From positions 79,575 through 143,574 of the forward strand of contig KV918961.1 of assembly GCA_002049455.2 (NCBI GenBank): a stretch of DNA of 64,000 bases. The letters run 5' to 3'. Under the pieces are notes generated by a model. That model ran no database searches, was not told the DNA's origin, and was given only the letters and a program-made list of their open reading frames with translations. Made by a program: the position numbers and the translations under genes. Shown here piece by piece: positions 22,550 through 32,457 of this stretch (its first letter is position 1; each line of letters begins with the position of its first letter). This DNA comes from Porphyra umbilicalis (taxonomy: Eukaryota; Rhodophyta; Bangiophyceae; Bangiales; Bangiaceae).

Positions 22550-23349
22550 CGGCGGGCCCGCCACGGACGCGCACGCGCCGGCGGGGGGGGCGGGGGGGGG
22601 GGGGAGCGCCGCCCCCGCCCCGCCGCCGCCGCCGCCGCCCCCGTCGTTGCGCGCGCACGGCTCGTCGGCGGGGCTCGACGGCTTTCCGGGCGCGCCGCCC
22701 GCGCGGCCGCCCGCCCGCGCCGACGCGGGCGCCCCCTCCCCCCGGCCGCGGCCCCGCAAGGCCCGCCGCGGCGCCCGCGGGGACGGCAGCAGCGGCGGCG
22801 GTGGCGGCGGCGGCGGTGGCGGTGGCGGCGGTGGCGGTGGCGGCGGTGGCGGTGGCGGCGGCGGGGCGCTCGGCGCCGCCGCCGCTGCGCGGGTGGCGGC
22901 GCTCCCGCTGGTCGTCCTTGCCAACAAGCTCGACGTGGGCGGGCGGGGCAGCCTCGCCGCCGTCGACGCGGCGATGCGCGTCGGGGCGCTCCCGTGGGCC
23001 CGCGCCATTGTGCTCCCGGCGTCGGCCAAGACGGGCGTCGGGTTGTGGGACGCCCTCGACTGGGTGTTGGCCGCGCCGTCGGGCGTGGGGGGGGAAGCGC
23101 CGCCGCCGCCGCCGGCGTCGCCGCCGCCTGCGTCGGCGCTGGCGCTGCCGCTGCCGCTGGTGCTGCCGCGGCCGCCGCCGCCGCGGGGCGCCGCCGAGGC
23201 GGCGGGCGGCGGGGGGCCGGTCGCCCGCGCCGTCGACGGGGGGGGGGGGGGGGAGGGGGAGGGAAGGGCCTGGGGGGGGGGTCCCGGGCTCGACCGCCGC
23301 CGCCGCGCTCGTCGGGTCGCCCACGTCGGTGCACGAGGCGGGCCACTGA
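21593..23349 (+). CDS. Divergent ARF/ARL-family GTPase lacking key catalytic residues
   Basis: Small-GTPase fold of the ARF/ARL type. It starts MGCATS, giving Gly2 for N-myristoylation and Cys3 for palmitoylation. Exon 1 (50 codons) ends in FETVPTLGFNHE; an intron spans 21743-22337 (donor GTGCGT, acceptor GCACAG); exon 2 resumes VIEYNGVTVELWDIGG. The P-loop reads GLDGAGSTT: the essential Lys is Ser26. The residue after DxGG is Ala (WDIGGAVGVRPLW) where ARFs have the catalytic Gln. G4 (VVLANKLD) and G5 (ASAKTGVGLWDALDW) are intact. A roughly 125-residue Gly/Pro/Arg insert sits between G3 and G4. Substrate-level GTP hydrolysis is therefore doubtful; it may be a membrane-bound scaffold. The C-terminus is unclear: the domain frame stays open to 23771, but a shift in the G run near 23240 gives a stop at 23347-23349, which I prefer. 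The specific ARL class is not identifiable. Confidence 0.75.
22261..22280. repeat. (TG)n microsatellite in the ARL-like intron
   Basis: A run of about ten TG dinucleotides within the single intron of the ARL-like gene, about 60 bases before its acceptor. Confidence 0.8.
22798..22866 (+). repeat. GGT/GGC-rich array coding poly-Gly in the ARL-like gene
   Basis: Alternating GGTGGC and GGCGGC units encode about 20 consecutive Gly between the G3 and G4 motifs. Confidence 0.8.
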
Positions 23350-23767
23350 GGGGGGGGGGGGGGGGGGGGGGGGACCCCGCGTGGGATCCACCGCCGGCGC
23401 GACGGCGCGCGTGGCGCCGGCCTTTTTTGGTGTGTTTTTTTTCGCCGATGCACGCGCCGACGGCGCGCCGCGCCGCGGGCGCCCGCCGGCCGCCCGTGCG
23501 GCGGGCGGCGGGGGCGCGGCGGCCGCGCGCGCGGCAGCGTCGCGCGCGCCGCCGCGCGCAGCGCCCCCCCCGGCTGGTGGGCGCTGCCGCCGGCGCGGCC
23601 GCCCCCCGCGGGGGCCCCGTCCAGAAAAACACAAAATGTACACGGGCGCGCCGGCGCATCCCGCCGGCGCGCCCGCGGGGCGCCCCTCTCCCCACACACA
23701 GCAGCGCCCAAACGCCCCCCCCCCCCCCAAACCCCCCCCCGACCCGCCGCGCCCGCCCCCCCCCCGC
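23350..23767. other. Convergent 3' intergenic region
   Basis: Lies between the ends of the ARL-like (+) and Sgf11-like (-) genes. Starts with a G run of about 23 bases and contains T-rich TTTTTTGGTGTGTTTTTTTT at about 23422-23441. No gene seen; if the longer ARL reading frame is real, part of this is coding. Confidence 0.45.
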
Positions 23768-24362
23768 CTAGCCGTGCGGCCGCGGCCGCCCCGTCGGCGG
23801 GAGCCCCTTGCGCGAGGACGGGGCCGGGGAGGGGGGTTTGCGGCGCTTGCCGAGGCCCCCCCCGCCCGCCTCCCCGCCCTCGGGGTGACGCTGCGGTTGG
23901 CGAGCCGCGCCGCCGCGGGGGGCGCCCCCCCCCCCCCCCCCCCGCCCCCACCCATCATGCCGCCGGCGGCGGGTCCCCCCCCGCCCTCCATGCCGGGATT
24001 GCCGGGGCCCCCCCACCCCATTCCCCCCCCCCCAACCCCCCCCCCGCCGCCGCCGCCGCCGCTGATGACGCCGCCGCCGCTGCCGTCGCCGCCGCCGCCG
24101 CCGCCGCCGCCGCTGCCTCGTCCGCCTCGGCCGACGCGCGGAGGCGCGCCGACGCGGCGCGGCTGCTGCTGCGCCCCCCCGCCCGAGACACTTTTCGAGG
24201 TGCGGCGCGTAGCGGGCGGCGGCGACCGCCGCCCCGCAATTGACGCAGCGGAGGGTGAGGCTCGACGGCGCCGACGGTGGCGCCGCCGCGGCGGGCACCG
24301 GGGGGGGGGGCGCCGCCGTTGCCGCCGCCACCGACGCGCCGCCGCCGCCGGCCCCTGCACCT

Positions 24363-24394
<32 letters not shown>

Positions 24395-24523
24395 GGCGTC
24401 GTTGCCGACGCGGCCGCCGGCGGCGGCGGGGCCACCCCGCCGGCCCCGCCGGGGTGGGGGACGCCGCCCCCGCCCCCCACCCGCCCGCCGCCGTACCCGA
24501 CGCTGGCGCCGCCGCCCGGCGGC

Positions 24524-24555
<32 letters not shown>

Positions 24556-25527
24556 CGCCCGCTCCGCCGCCATCTCCCGGTGCGCCTCCAACACCGCGTC
24601 TGCAATCGCCCAGTCGGCGAGGTGGTCGGCGAGCAGCAGCGCCACGCCCGCGTGGCTGTAGACGGCGGCGAGGCCACCCCGCGCCGCCGTCTCCCGCACC
24701 GCCCGGTGGAGGTCGGGGGGGACGCGCCGCCGCCGCCGCCGCCGCCACCGCTGCTGCCGCCGACGCCATTGCCAGCGGGGGGGGGGGGGGGGGGGGTTGG
24801 GCGCCGCCGCCCCGCCGGCGGCGGGGGGGGCGTGCACCACCGGCTTGCCCGACGGCGGGCGCCCGCCACCAGACAGGGGGGGGGGGGTCCCCGCCGGCCG
24901 TGACGGGGAAGAGGGGGAACCGCCGCCGCCGCCGCCGTCTCCACCGCCGCCGCCGCCGCCGCCGCCGCCGCGGCCACCGCCGCCGCCGCCGCCGCCCGCC
25001 AGCGCCGCGCCGTACGCGCCGTGGGGTGGCGATGGGGAGCGGCCCCCCCCCCCCCTCCCCCCCTCCCCCCCCCCACCACCCCCTCCATGCCGTCCTCCTC
25101 GTCGTCCTCAACCACCCCCACCTCGTCCTCCTCGTCCTCGTCCTCGGTGCCCGTCTCCCCCCCGCCCCGCCGCGGCCACTCCCCGCGCGGCTCCCCCCCC
25201 CGTCGACGGAGCCGCCCGTGTAGGCGCCGACGCTGACGCTGCCGCTGCCGCTCGCGTCGACCTCCACGTCTGGGCGCGCCAAGTCGACGAGGCCGTCGAG
25301 GCCGCCGAGGCCCCCGAGGTCGCCGCTGTCGTGGATGCCGGCGGCAGGCGCGCCCACGTCGTCGCCATCAACGTCCATGAGGGCGGCGCCGTCGACGCCG
25401 TCGGCGCTCGACGGCGCCAACTGGGCCATCGGGCTGCCGCTGCCGCCGCCCACAGCGGCGGCCGCCGCCGCCGCCATTGCCGCCGCGTGCCCAACGCCGC
25501 TGCCGCCGCGGCGAGGGCGGCCGCCGC

Positions 25528-25558
<31 letters not shown>

Positions 25559-25649
25559 TTCAGCGGCGGCTTCGGCGGCGGTCGCCGCCTCGGCCACCGC
25601 CGCCGCCGCCGCCACGCCGCCCTGGGTATCGACGTCATCGTCGTCGTCC

Positions 25650-25681
<32 letters not shown>

Positions 25682-25912
25682 ACCGCCCGACGCGGACGGG
25701 GACGGGGACGGGGACGGGGACGGGGAACGGCCGACGGCGGCGGCGGCGGCAGCGGCGGCGGCGGCGGCTTCCGCTTCCGCGGCGGCTTCCGCTTCGGCGG
25801 CGGCTTCCGCTTGGGCGGCGGCCGCCGCCGCCGCCGCGGCCGCCGCCTTTTTGGCCGCCGCGGGCGTCGGCGTGCCGCCGGCGCGGCCGCCACGGCGGCG
25901 GCGGGGCGGCAT
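23768..25912 (-). CDS. Sgf11/ATXN7L3-like SAGA-type zinc-finger protein
   Basis: The supporting motif is LRCVNCGAAVAAARYAPHLE followed by KCLGRGG (about 24180-24255), the Sgf11-type CxxC...HxxxC finger that anchors Sgf11 in the SAGA histone H2B deubiquitinase module. Upstream, in a different frame (about 24560-24660), DWAIADAVLEAHREMAAERA resembles the amphipathic helix by which Sgf11 contacts Sgf73/Ubp8; the two parts are separated by G/C runs, so a frame error between them is likely. N-terminal sequence from the ATG at 25912 begins MPPRRRRGG and carries poly-Ala, SPSPSPS repeats and a strongly acidic run (EDEDEDEDDEDDDDD). The C-terminus ends with a basic GKRRKPPSP, a possible nuclear signal. 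At over 700 codons it is far longer than yeast Sgf11 (about 100 residues). Whether the acidic N-region belongs to the same protein is uncertain. Confidence 0.55.
25694..25726. repeat. GACGGG hexanucleotide array
   Basis: Four to five GACGGG-type units; on the minus strand they encode alternating Ser-Pro in the Sgf11-like protein. Confidence 0.75.
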
Positions 25913-27881
25913 GGTGGCGCCCGGCCGGGGGGCGGGCGGGGGAGCAGCAACGGCGGGCGAGGGAGGGCCAGACGGGGGGGGGGAGACCCCAGCGGCGGGC
26001 AGGAGGGGGGGGGGGGGAGGGGGGGGCGCACCCCACGGTCACGCCCGCCACCCGCCGCCGCGCCCGCCGCCAGTGGGGCGCGCGGCGGGCGCGCCGGTGG
26101 CGGCACCCGGCGCGAGCAGTCGACGCGCACCGGGGGGGGTGGGGGCGGGCAGGGGGGGGGCGCCGCCCGCCGATGCGACCGCCGCAGTCGTCGGGGCGGC
26201 GGGGGGCGCGTTGGGGGGGGGGGGGGGGGGGGGGGAGCGGGCGGCGCGGCCAGCGACGCGGCGGCGGTTCGCGGCCACGCGGGCGCGCGGCGGCAGCGGC
26301 ACGCGCCGCCGGCCACGTGCGCGACGATGGGCGGGATTGACAGCGCGGGCGGGATTTCCGGCGCGGCGGTGTTGATCCACGCCACTGTAAGGTCAGGCGA
26401 AGCGCCCGCCGGGCAGGCGGCACGACTGGCGCGGGGCTGCGGGCCACCGCGGCCGCCGCGTCGTCGCGCAGCGGCGCACGGGGCAGCGGCGCCCCTTGCC
26501 TGTAGGGACCGCCTTGGTACGACGCCCCTAAGCCGGTCGGTGTGCGAGGCACTACGACGCTGTCTGAGTGGTGCTCCTCGTTCCATTTTACATAGCAGAG
26601 ACCCTTTCGGCGCCATCTCGTGGCAGCAAGAGGGCTTGCGGGGACAACACCAGTTTGACACCTGCTCGCCGCGGCGCAGATTGCTCGCATTCGTTATCTG
26701 TCTTGCATCGGGCGGTGTCAGATTGGGGTCGGACGGACGCTTTGGGGCTTGTACGCATCATCTGCGTTTGTTTTGGTGCGCACGGCTGGCATGCACTGTG
26801 GAGTACGCCGTTCTGCTGTGCTACATGGAAAACTCAAGGATGGTAAATTATCATGGATAAGGCGCCACGTACGCGCGCTCCTGAGCCGGGAGGTGCAGGC
26901 AGGGCGTGGCAGGCGTCTGTTGTCAAAACAGCTTCAGTCCCCCCTGATAGCCTGTTTCTGCGGTGAATAAGTAAGTGCGTCCTTCTGTGCACCCCCCGGG
27001 ATACTTCTTTGTTTCCAGTAGCACCATGATCTCCCCGTGTCGTCCTGAGGCTGATTCACGGTTACCTGTTGCTTAAGATCTGGCTCGGAAGCCGGCTCAG
27101 CCACGTGTACGGGATTTATGTAATTGTACATGAACTTTGTTTTCCCGGTTGCTTCGACTTGATTTTAGTCGGGATGGACTGAGAACAAGTCGAAGGCCCT
27201 CCACCAAACAAGCATCTCGACTGAGCTTCAGATGGCTGCAGCCAGCTTGGCATGTACGACAAGCTCAATAAATCCTAACAATATCTCCGTACGCTCAACC
27301 ACATATAGAATGGTATCCATTGAGTCCGTGACTGGGGCTCGAAACATAGTGGCTCGTATGGGGTTCTTGTGTAGTACGTGCCATGGTGCCGGTCTCTCGA
27401 GAAGGAAAGCCATCCGATTGTAAACATTCCAAAACAGAGCTACACGCCGACACCAGACACCCTATTGCGTTCCTGCGCATTGCTACAGATATCCTCCATG
27501 GAGATTGAAGTTGTAAAGTTGGGGGGGTGCCTCCCACTGTACCGGCGCGTACATGAGTGAGGCCCCGCGAGACAATCGGACATTTGCGTGTGAGCTGCTC
27601 CCAGAAGACCGTCCAGCCGTCTGATGGCGGCTCATAAATGTCACAGCAGGGGCGCTGTTTTGTGAATTGCGACCGAGCGACCAGAGTGAGACGTTCGAAC
27701 AGCACCACACTCTACTTGTGGTACCATCCGCTTGTACAACGCCTACTGGGCATTTCAGGACGGCTGTACAAAGAAACGTGTGTGCATAGTGGGTAGGGGT
27801 ACCTCGGGCTGACAGCTGGATGACCATCGGCTCCAGCCGTAGTCCTCTTCGAAAGACGTACAAGTTTTTGAAGCACATTCG
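25913..27881. other. Intergenic region, GC-rich then distinctly AT-richer
   Basis: To about 26,340 it is G-rich and must include the promoter of the Sgf11-like gene. From about 26,500 base composition drops to near-balanced for several kilobases, unlike the flanking genes. No frame has a recognisable product. Confidence 0.5.
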
Positions 27882-28017
27882 TACAGCCGTTCTCCCAAAA
27901 ATCCCGCACTCCAACAGTTGCAAATGAGTTCGAAATCGGCCTCTACGACCCCGCAGAGGCCGATTTGGAACTCTTTTGCAACAGTTGGAGTGCGGGATTT
28001 TCGGGAGAACGGCTGTA
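27882..28017. mobile_element. 136-bp palindromic MITE, copy 1 (TA-flanked)
   Basis: Fold-back element with arms of about 66 bp. The left arm starts TACAGCCGTTCTCCCAAAAA and the right arm, reversed, TACAGCCGTTCTCCCGAAAA, with about five mismatches over 66 positions and a tiny centre. Outer TA at both ends fits the TA target duplication of Tc1/mariner elements, with CAGCCGTTCTC as terminal repeat. No coding capacity. A second copy of identical length lies about 1 kb downstream (29013-29148). Confidence 0.85.
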
Positions 28018-29012
28018 GGCAGTTTGTTGTGCTGCGCTCGCGCGATCGCCGCTTGATGGCCACATGTGCTGCCGCTTGATGGTCACAGGTGCCGCATCTC
28101 TACCGCAAGAGCTGTAACGCTCGCTCCCTGTACATGTATTTTGCCGTCTTTCAGTGCCTGTTCCATGTTTTCATACGAGTCTACTGCAGGTTAGCAAATC
28201 GTTTTCCCGACCTACGGGCGGTCTCTCATACAATCACTCTCCGACTGTTGCACAACTACTGTTAAGCAAAGAGTGGAGAGCAGCGCATAGCATCGGAGGG
28301 TAAACCCCCAGAAAGATGGGCTTGCGAGTCTGCTGCGGCCGTCGCCGCCGATGGGGCGATGCGGGCGCAGGTCGTCCCCCACCGTAAATGGCCGGCCGTC
28401 GAAGACGCTTCTGTGGCACCACGCAAGAGCTCGGAATCGCTGGCGTCGCTGCTGCCAGAAGTGGCGGCCATGGCTGCGGCCGTGGGCGCTGGCGCCGCCG
28501 CGGCGCCAAGCGCCGGCCCCACCTGCCGACCAAGACGGTGAACGGCGGCCGCGCCCACTGCTGCGGTCGCCGCCGAGCAGGAACTCGCAAGCCGCGCCCG
28601 ACGCGCGGCGACTGCCAGCAGAAAGGGAGGAAGCACGCGCGGCGGCGACGGCGGCATCTCCACAGACGGATAGCGGCGGCGCGACAGCGCTCAATGGGAG
28701 TGCAATTGGTGAAGAAAGATCGGCAAAAATAGACTTGTTCATTCGCATTTACAGAAGCTGACAATGTAAGTGGGAGTCGCTGAGTCCGGTGTTGCGGATC
28801 TGACTCGGAATCTGGGAAGGGTCTTCGATGCGCTCCAATCCTTGAGCAGGCATCTGGGTCTCCTGGCTATTCTACTAAGTAAATCATCTTGAGTCAGAAG
28901 GTGAGTCGTGTGAACCGTGAATAGTCCTCTGGAGCCGCCTCAAGTGACTCTTCAGTGCCGTTGAAGAGCCTTTCCGGACCTCTGAGATTCCCGTCGCAGA
29001 GCCTCTGATACT
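28018..29012. other. Spacer between the two MITE copies
   Basis: A 23-bp unit GCCGCTTGATGGCCACATGT... is tandemly repeated with changes at 28048-28093. A GC-richer island at 28330-28710 has open frames on both strands (for example 28388-28732 on + and 28262-28663 on -) but no recognisable domain, so no gene is called. Confidence 0.45.
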
Positions 29013-29148
29013 TACAGCCGTTCTCTGAAAAATCCCGCACTGCAACTGTCCCAAAAGTGTTCCAAATCGGCCTCTGCGCCGTTGTAGAGGCCGATTTGGA
29101 ACTGTTTCGCACCTGTTGGAGTGCGGGATTCTTGGGAGAACGGCTGTA
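29013..29148. mobile_element. 136-bp palindromic MITE, copy 2 (TA-flanked)
   Basis: Same structure and length as copy 1: left TACAGCCGTTCTCTGAAAAA, right reversed TACAGCCGTTCTCCCAAGAA, both continuing ATCCCGCACT. The centre contains the same AATCGGCCTCT arms. The copies differ at scattered positions, so they are not a recent duplication. Confidence 0.85.
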
Positions 29149-29152
29149 CCAG

Positions 29153-29533
29153 TAGGGTTGCACACGGCGCCCCTGTTTCGGGGGCGTCAGGGGCGCGCGA
29201 CGGATAAGCCGCCTTACTGACGCCCCATTAGGCAGCCAAAATGCCCTGACAACGCGCCAAGTAGCACCCTCAATACTCGCAACATGAGGCAAGTGGCACC
29301 CATACTATGCTCTCATATGTCATGTTTGTATCAAGACTGGGTGCCTGTCCCCAACCAAGGTGCACAGCCGCCAACTGCTGAATCATGTAGGCCCCCTGAA
29401 CACTTTCTCTTTGCGACGCCTTGCTGACGCCCTTTTGAGTTGGGGCGTTAGGGGCGCACGACGCCCAAATGACGCCCTAGTGACGCCCTTAACGTTGCCC
29501 TTAACGACGCCCCGGGCGTTCTGAGCAACCCTA
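29153..29533. mobile_element. 381-bp non-autonomous hAT-like element
   Basis: Ends are TAGGGTTGC at 29153 and GCAACCCTA at 29533. Flanks TGTACCAG (29145-29152) and TTTACCAG (29534-29541) agree at 7 of 8 positions, as expected for an 8-bp hAT target duplication. The inside carries many GGGCGTCA/TGACGCCC repeats near both ends, typical of subterminal transposase-binding repeats. No transposase frame. It abuts MITE copy 2, whose outer TA lies inside the left target duplication. Confidence 0.75.
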
Positions 29534-29541
29534 TTTACCAG

Positions 29542-30119
29542 TGTAGGAGTAATGGAAGGGAACTTCATCAGTTGATAATTAACTACATGAGGGGCTCGGT
29601 GAGGGCTGGGTGTCAAGCAAAGTGCTGACAAACCTTCCCTTCGCTCCAGTGGGCTCACGTGATAGGTTCCTATTGAATACATGGGGTGCTACTTAATTTA
29701 TATCCAATTTCAACTCCGCGGTCAGTGCATTGGAAAAGGCTCGAGTGACCCACAAACGCGCGTTTGGGAGGTGCGCGCCTGCCAGATCGCGCCTTCCGGT
29801 CAAATCTGGGGTCGACTGCCCGGTGGCGGGCCCGGCCGTGACCCCCCTGAAACACCCCCCTGCGCACGCTGACCTCCGCTCCTCGATGCCCAGACCGCCC
29901 ACCCCCCTGCCTAAAGCGCCGCCGCCCACCCGCCCCACCCTGCGCATTGCTTTTGCCACCGCCGCGACCCGCCACCCACCGTCACCCACACGCGCCACGC
30001 ACACCTCGCACCCGCACTCGCCGCCGCTGTGATCTACCACTCGCCCCCCCGTGCATCACCTCCCCCACGCTTTCCCACGCTCGACACCGTTTCCTCCCTC
30101 CCCCCCCCCCACCGTCGCC
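29542..30119. other. Upstream region of the small thylakoid protein gene
   Basis: Moderate GC to about 29,740, then C-rich. Pyrimidine-rich sequence (CCTCCCTCCCCCCCCCC) leads directly to the ATG at 30120. No other gene seen; the promoter should be here. Confidence 0.45.
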
Positions 30120-30718
30120 ATGGCCTTTGTCGGCGCCGCCGCGGCCTTCCGTGCCTCTGCCCCCACGCGGCCAGCGACGTCTGCCTTCACGGGCACCCGC
30201 GTCTCTGCTGCCGTCTCCCGCCGCACGTCGGGACCGGTGATGAGCCTCGAGCCGGTCGTGACGTCGATCAGCAACTCGCTGGTGACGCTCGGTGCAGCAG
30301 ATGGCGTACGTTCGGTTGTGGGCTGCCCCGCTTGGGGTTTTTCTTTGTTAGCCTGCTATTTTGAGGCGAGAGTGCATAGTGAGATTGGCGCTTCTTTATC
30401 ATGGGGGCGCGGCGGTTGATTGCTGGTGGCAGCTAGCAGCCTCGTGGCAGAGCATGCCTCGAGGGATCAGCTCGTCGGCGACGAACGTGCTCAACGCTGT
30501 GCATTGGGAGCTTGTGCTGACGAGTCATGTGTTCTTGGCCATGACATCTGCTGCTTGTTGCCATGTTCGTATTCAACTGGTGGCGGTATTCATGCTCGTG
30601 GCGACTACTCTTGCCTCCTTGATGTACGCAGGACTTCGGTGGCTACACCGGTCCGGTCGCCGGCCTTGTCATCATCGGCGTCATTATTGCCCTGCTGACG
30701 CCGCCGGTCAAGGAGTAA
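30120..30718 (+). CDS. Small single-span thylakoid-type membrane protein precursor (90 aa)
   Basis: Two exons, 30120-30305 and 30632-30718, joined in phase 0 (donor GTACGT, acceptor ACGCAG; intron 326 bp). The precursor begins MAFVGAAAAFRASAPTRP, basic and hydroxylated, as in red-algal plastid transit peptides, to about residue 40. The mature part would start near MSLEPVVTSISNSL and contain one hydrophobic span, GPVAGLVIIGVIIALL, ending in a short tail TPPVKE. Size and layout match low-molecular-weight photosystem subunits, but I cannot match it to a named one (it does not look like PsbX, PsbW, PsbY or PetM as I know them). Good ATG context (GTCGCCATGG). Confidence is high for the gene, low for function. 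Confidence 0.75.
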
Positions 30719-31221
30719 ACTGCCGCACTGGTGGTTTTGATCGGGTTGTGCCTGCGCATGGTCCCACCGTGTGTTTGAGAAGCCGTGTGCCGTTCTTCCT
30801 TCCTCGCATCTGTGTGTCCGTTACGTGTTCCGAGTTTGTCCCTGCTCGAGTTGGTGGGCTTTGTGCCTATACGTCACGCGCCGAACGGCGTGCCCCATTC
30901 TGCTTGCCGCCTGGGCCGTTTTCTTTCCTCCCTCACATCCGAAAGTTTTGTCTGGATGGCGTCGATGATTGCAACGCAGCCAACGACATACCCAGAGGAG
31001 TCCCAGGTTTGTCGAGCGTCCGCCTGCCTCCAGCTTGCGGGTGCAGCCAGCCGCGGCCAAGAGATCGCTCCTCAGCGTCTCTTGAGTGCTGTGCTCGCGC
31101 AATACGCATCTGACCAAACTCATGCAGCCGCGGCTGGCGTGCCTGGTCCGCTGACGTACGGCCCTGCACGCTGTTGCTGCTTCTGGCGCGCAGCCACCCT
31201 GCCTGTCGATACGAGCTCCCT
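30719..31221. other. Convergent 3' intergenic region
   Basis: Between the ends of the thylakoid-protein gene (+) and the SDR gene (-). Balanced composition; both 3' UTRs expected. No further gene seen. Confidence 0.5.
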
Positions 31222-32457
31222 TCAGCCGAGCGCCGCCTCGAGCCAGCCCTCCCCAAACGGCCACGCTTCCCCCGCCGCGAGCGCGGACAACCCGTCCTCG
31301 TACCCGGCGTACACGCGGTCAACGCCGAGGGACGCGTACGACCAGTCTCCATCGACGGCCTTGCTCGCCCGGTCCCGCGCCCGACGGGTGCCGACGGGGC
31401 TCGACGCGGCCGACCGCCGTGGCGGGGCGCCGCCGGCTGCCGCCGAAGCGATTACGGCAGCGGCCACCCTCGGGCAGGAGAGTAGCGACCGGGCGGCGGC
31501 AAACACCTCGGCGCGCGGCGCGGGGTGGCGGTCGACGACATTGTAGACGACCGGAGGTGGGGGGGGTAGGCCAGCCGCGGGTGGTGGCGTCCCCGCCACA
31601 GCGGTGGCGGCAGCCAGAATCAGCGCTGCCGCGTCACCAACGTGCACCCGGTTGACCAGCAGCTGGTCTGCTGCGGGGTCCGTACCGCCGCCGCTCCGCG
31701 TGTTCTCTCCCCCCTCTCGGGCCGCGTTCTCACGCGCTGCCGACACGAGCGCGGAGCGGCCTGGCCCGTAGACCCCCCCAAGCCGAAAGACGTCTAACCG
31801 CACGCCGCGGGCCGCCGCCGCTGCTGCCCAGGCCTCCTCCCCCGCCAACCGCCGCGCGGCGGTCGGTGGCAGGGCGGTCCGGTCGAGGACCGTCGCCTCA
31901 CTGACCCGCCCGCCCCCTCGGTCGCCATACACGCTCGTCGACGAGGTAACGCCAGCCCAGAGCAGCGCCGGCGTTGGCAGTGGCGGCGCTGCGGTGGGAT
32001 GCCTCCCGAGCAGGCACGGCAGGAACGGGTCGGGCGGCGGCGCCGTCACCAGCACGTGCGTGGCCGTGGCGAGCGCGGCGGACAAAGCCGGCGGGCAGCT
32101 GTCACCGTGGCCATTCAGCAACAGGGGCACCACGCCCGCCGCCGCAAGCGTCGCCGCCCGCCGCGCGCTGCGGGTGGTCACGGTCAGACACGGCGGGGCG
32201 GCGCCGGGCGGTGTCGCCGCCACCGCCGCCGCTGCCACGGCGACGGCTGTGTAGCCGCCGCCGAGGAAGAGCAGGTGCGTGTCTGGGGCGAACGGCCGAC
32301 CGTTGCCGGCCCCGTCTCGCCCACGGTCACCAGAGGGGCGAACGGCGGGGCGACGTGGCAGCCCGGTTGGTGCCGCGACACACAGCGCCAGCGGGTGGCG
32401 GCGAAAGCGGCGACGGGGACAGGGCAACGCCCCACTCGCCGCAAAAGCCGACGGCAT
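31222..32457 (-). CDS. NAD(P)-dependent epimerase-type SDR (YeeZ-like Rossmann protein)
   Basis: A 411-residue intronless protein. HLLFLGGGYTAVAVAAAAVA is a Rossmann strand-loop-helix with a GGGYxxxxxA dinucleotide motif. SSTSVYGDRGGG resembles the Ser/Tyr-containing segment of extended SDRs and YeeZ-like proteins (usually SSTGVYGD). FRLGGVYGPGRSAL and VNRVHVGDAAALI are conserved epimerase C-domain motifs, followed by VVYNVVDRHPAPRAEVFAAA. The catalytic Tyr-x3-Lys of classical SDRs is not evident, as in other YeeZ relatives. The first about 60 residues (MPSAFAASGALPCPRRRFRR) are basic and acid-poor, possibly plastid or mitochondrial targeting. The start at 32457 is chosen; the frame is open further upstream without similarity. 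The substrate is unknown; sugar-nucleotide epimerase activity should not be assumed. Confidence 0.8.
   Translation of the reverse strand: MPSAFAASGALPCPRRRFRRHPLALCVAAPTGLPRRPAVRPSGDRGRDGAGNGRPFAPDTHLLFLGGGYTAVAVAAAAVAATPPGAAPPCLTVTTRSARRAATLAAAGVVPLLLNGHGDSCPPALSAALATATHVLVTAPPPDPFLPCLLGRHPTAAPPLPTPALLWAGVTSSTSVYGDRGGGRVSEATVLDRTALPPTAARRLAGEEAWAAAAAARGVRLDVFRLGGVYGPGRSALVSAARENAAREGGENTRSGGGTDPAADQLLVNRVHVGDAAALILAAATAVAGTPPPAAGLPPPPPVVYNVVDRHPAPRAEVFAAARSLLSCPRVAAAVIASAAAGGAPPRRSAASSPVGTRRARDRASKAVDGDWSYASLGVDRVYAGYEDGLSALAAGEAWPFGEGWLEAALG

Noticed and set aside
28262-28764. Overlapping Ala/Arg-rich frames between the MITEs
   Set aside because: Open on both strands, no similarity, no splice signals.
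27882-29148. CRISPR-like array from repeated inverted sequences
   Set aside because: Only two copies, palindromic and 1 kb apart, in a eukaryotic context; MITE fits better.
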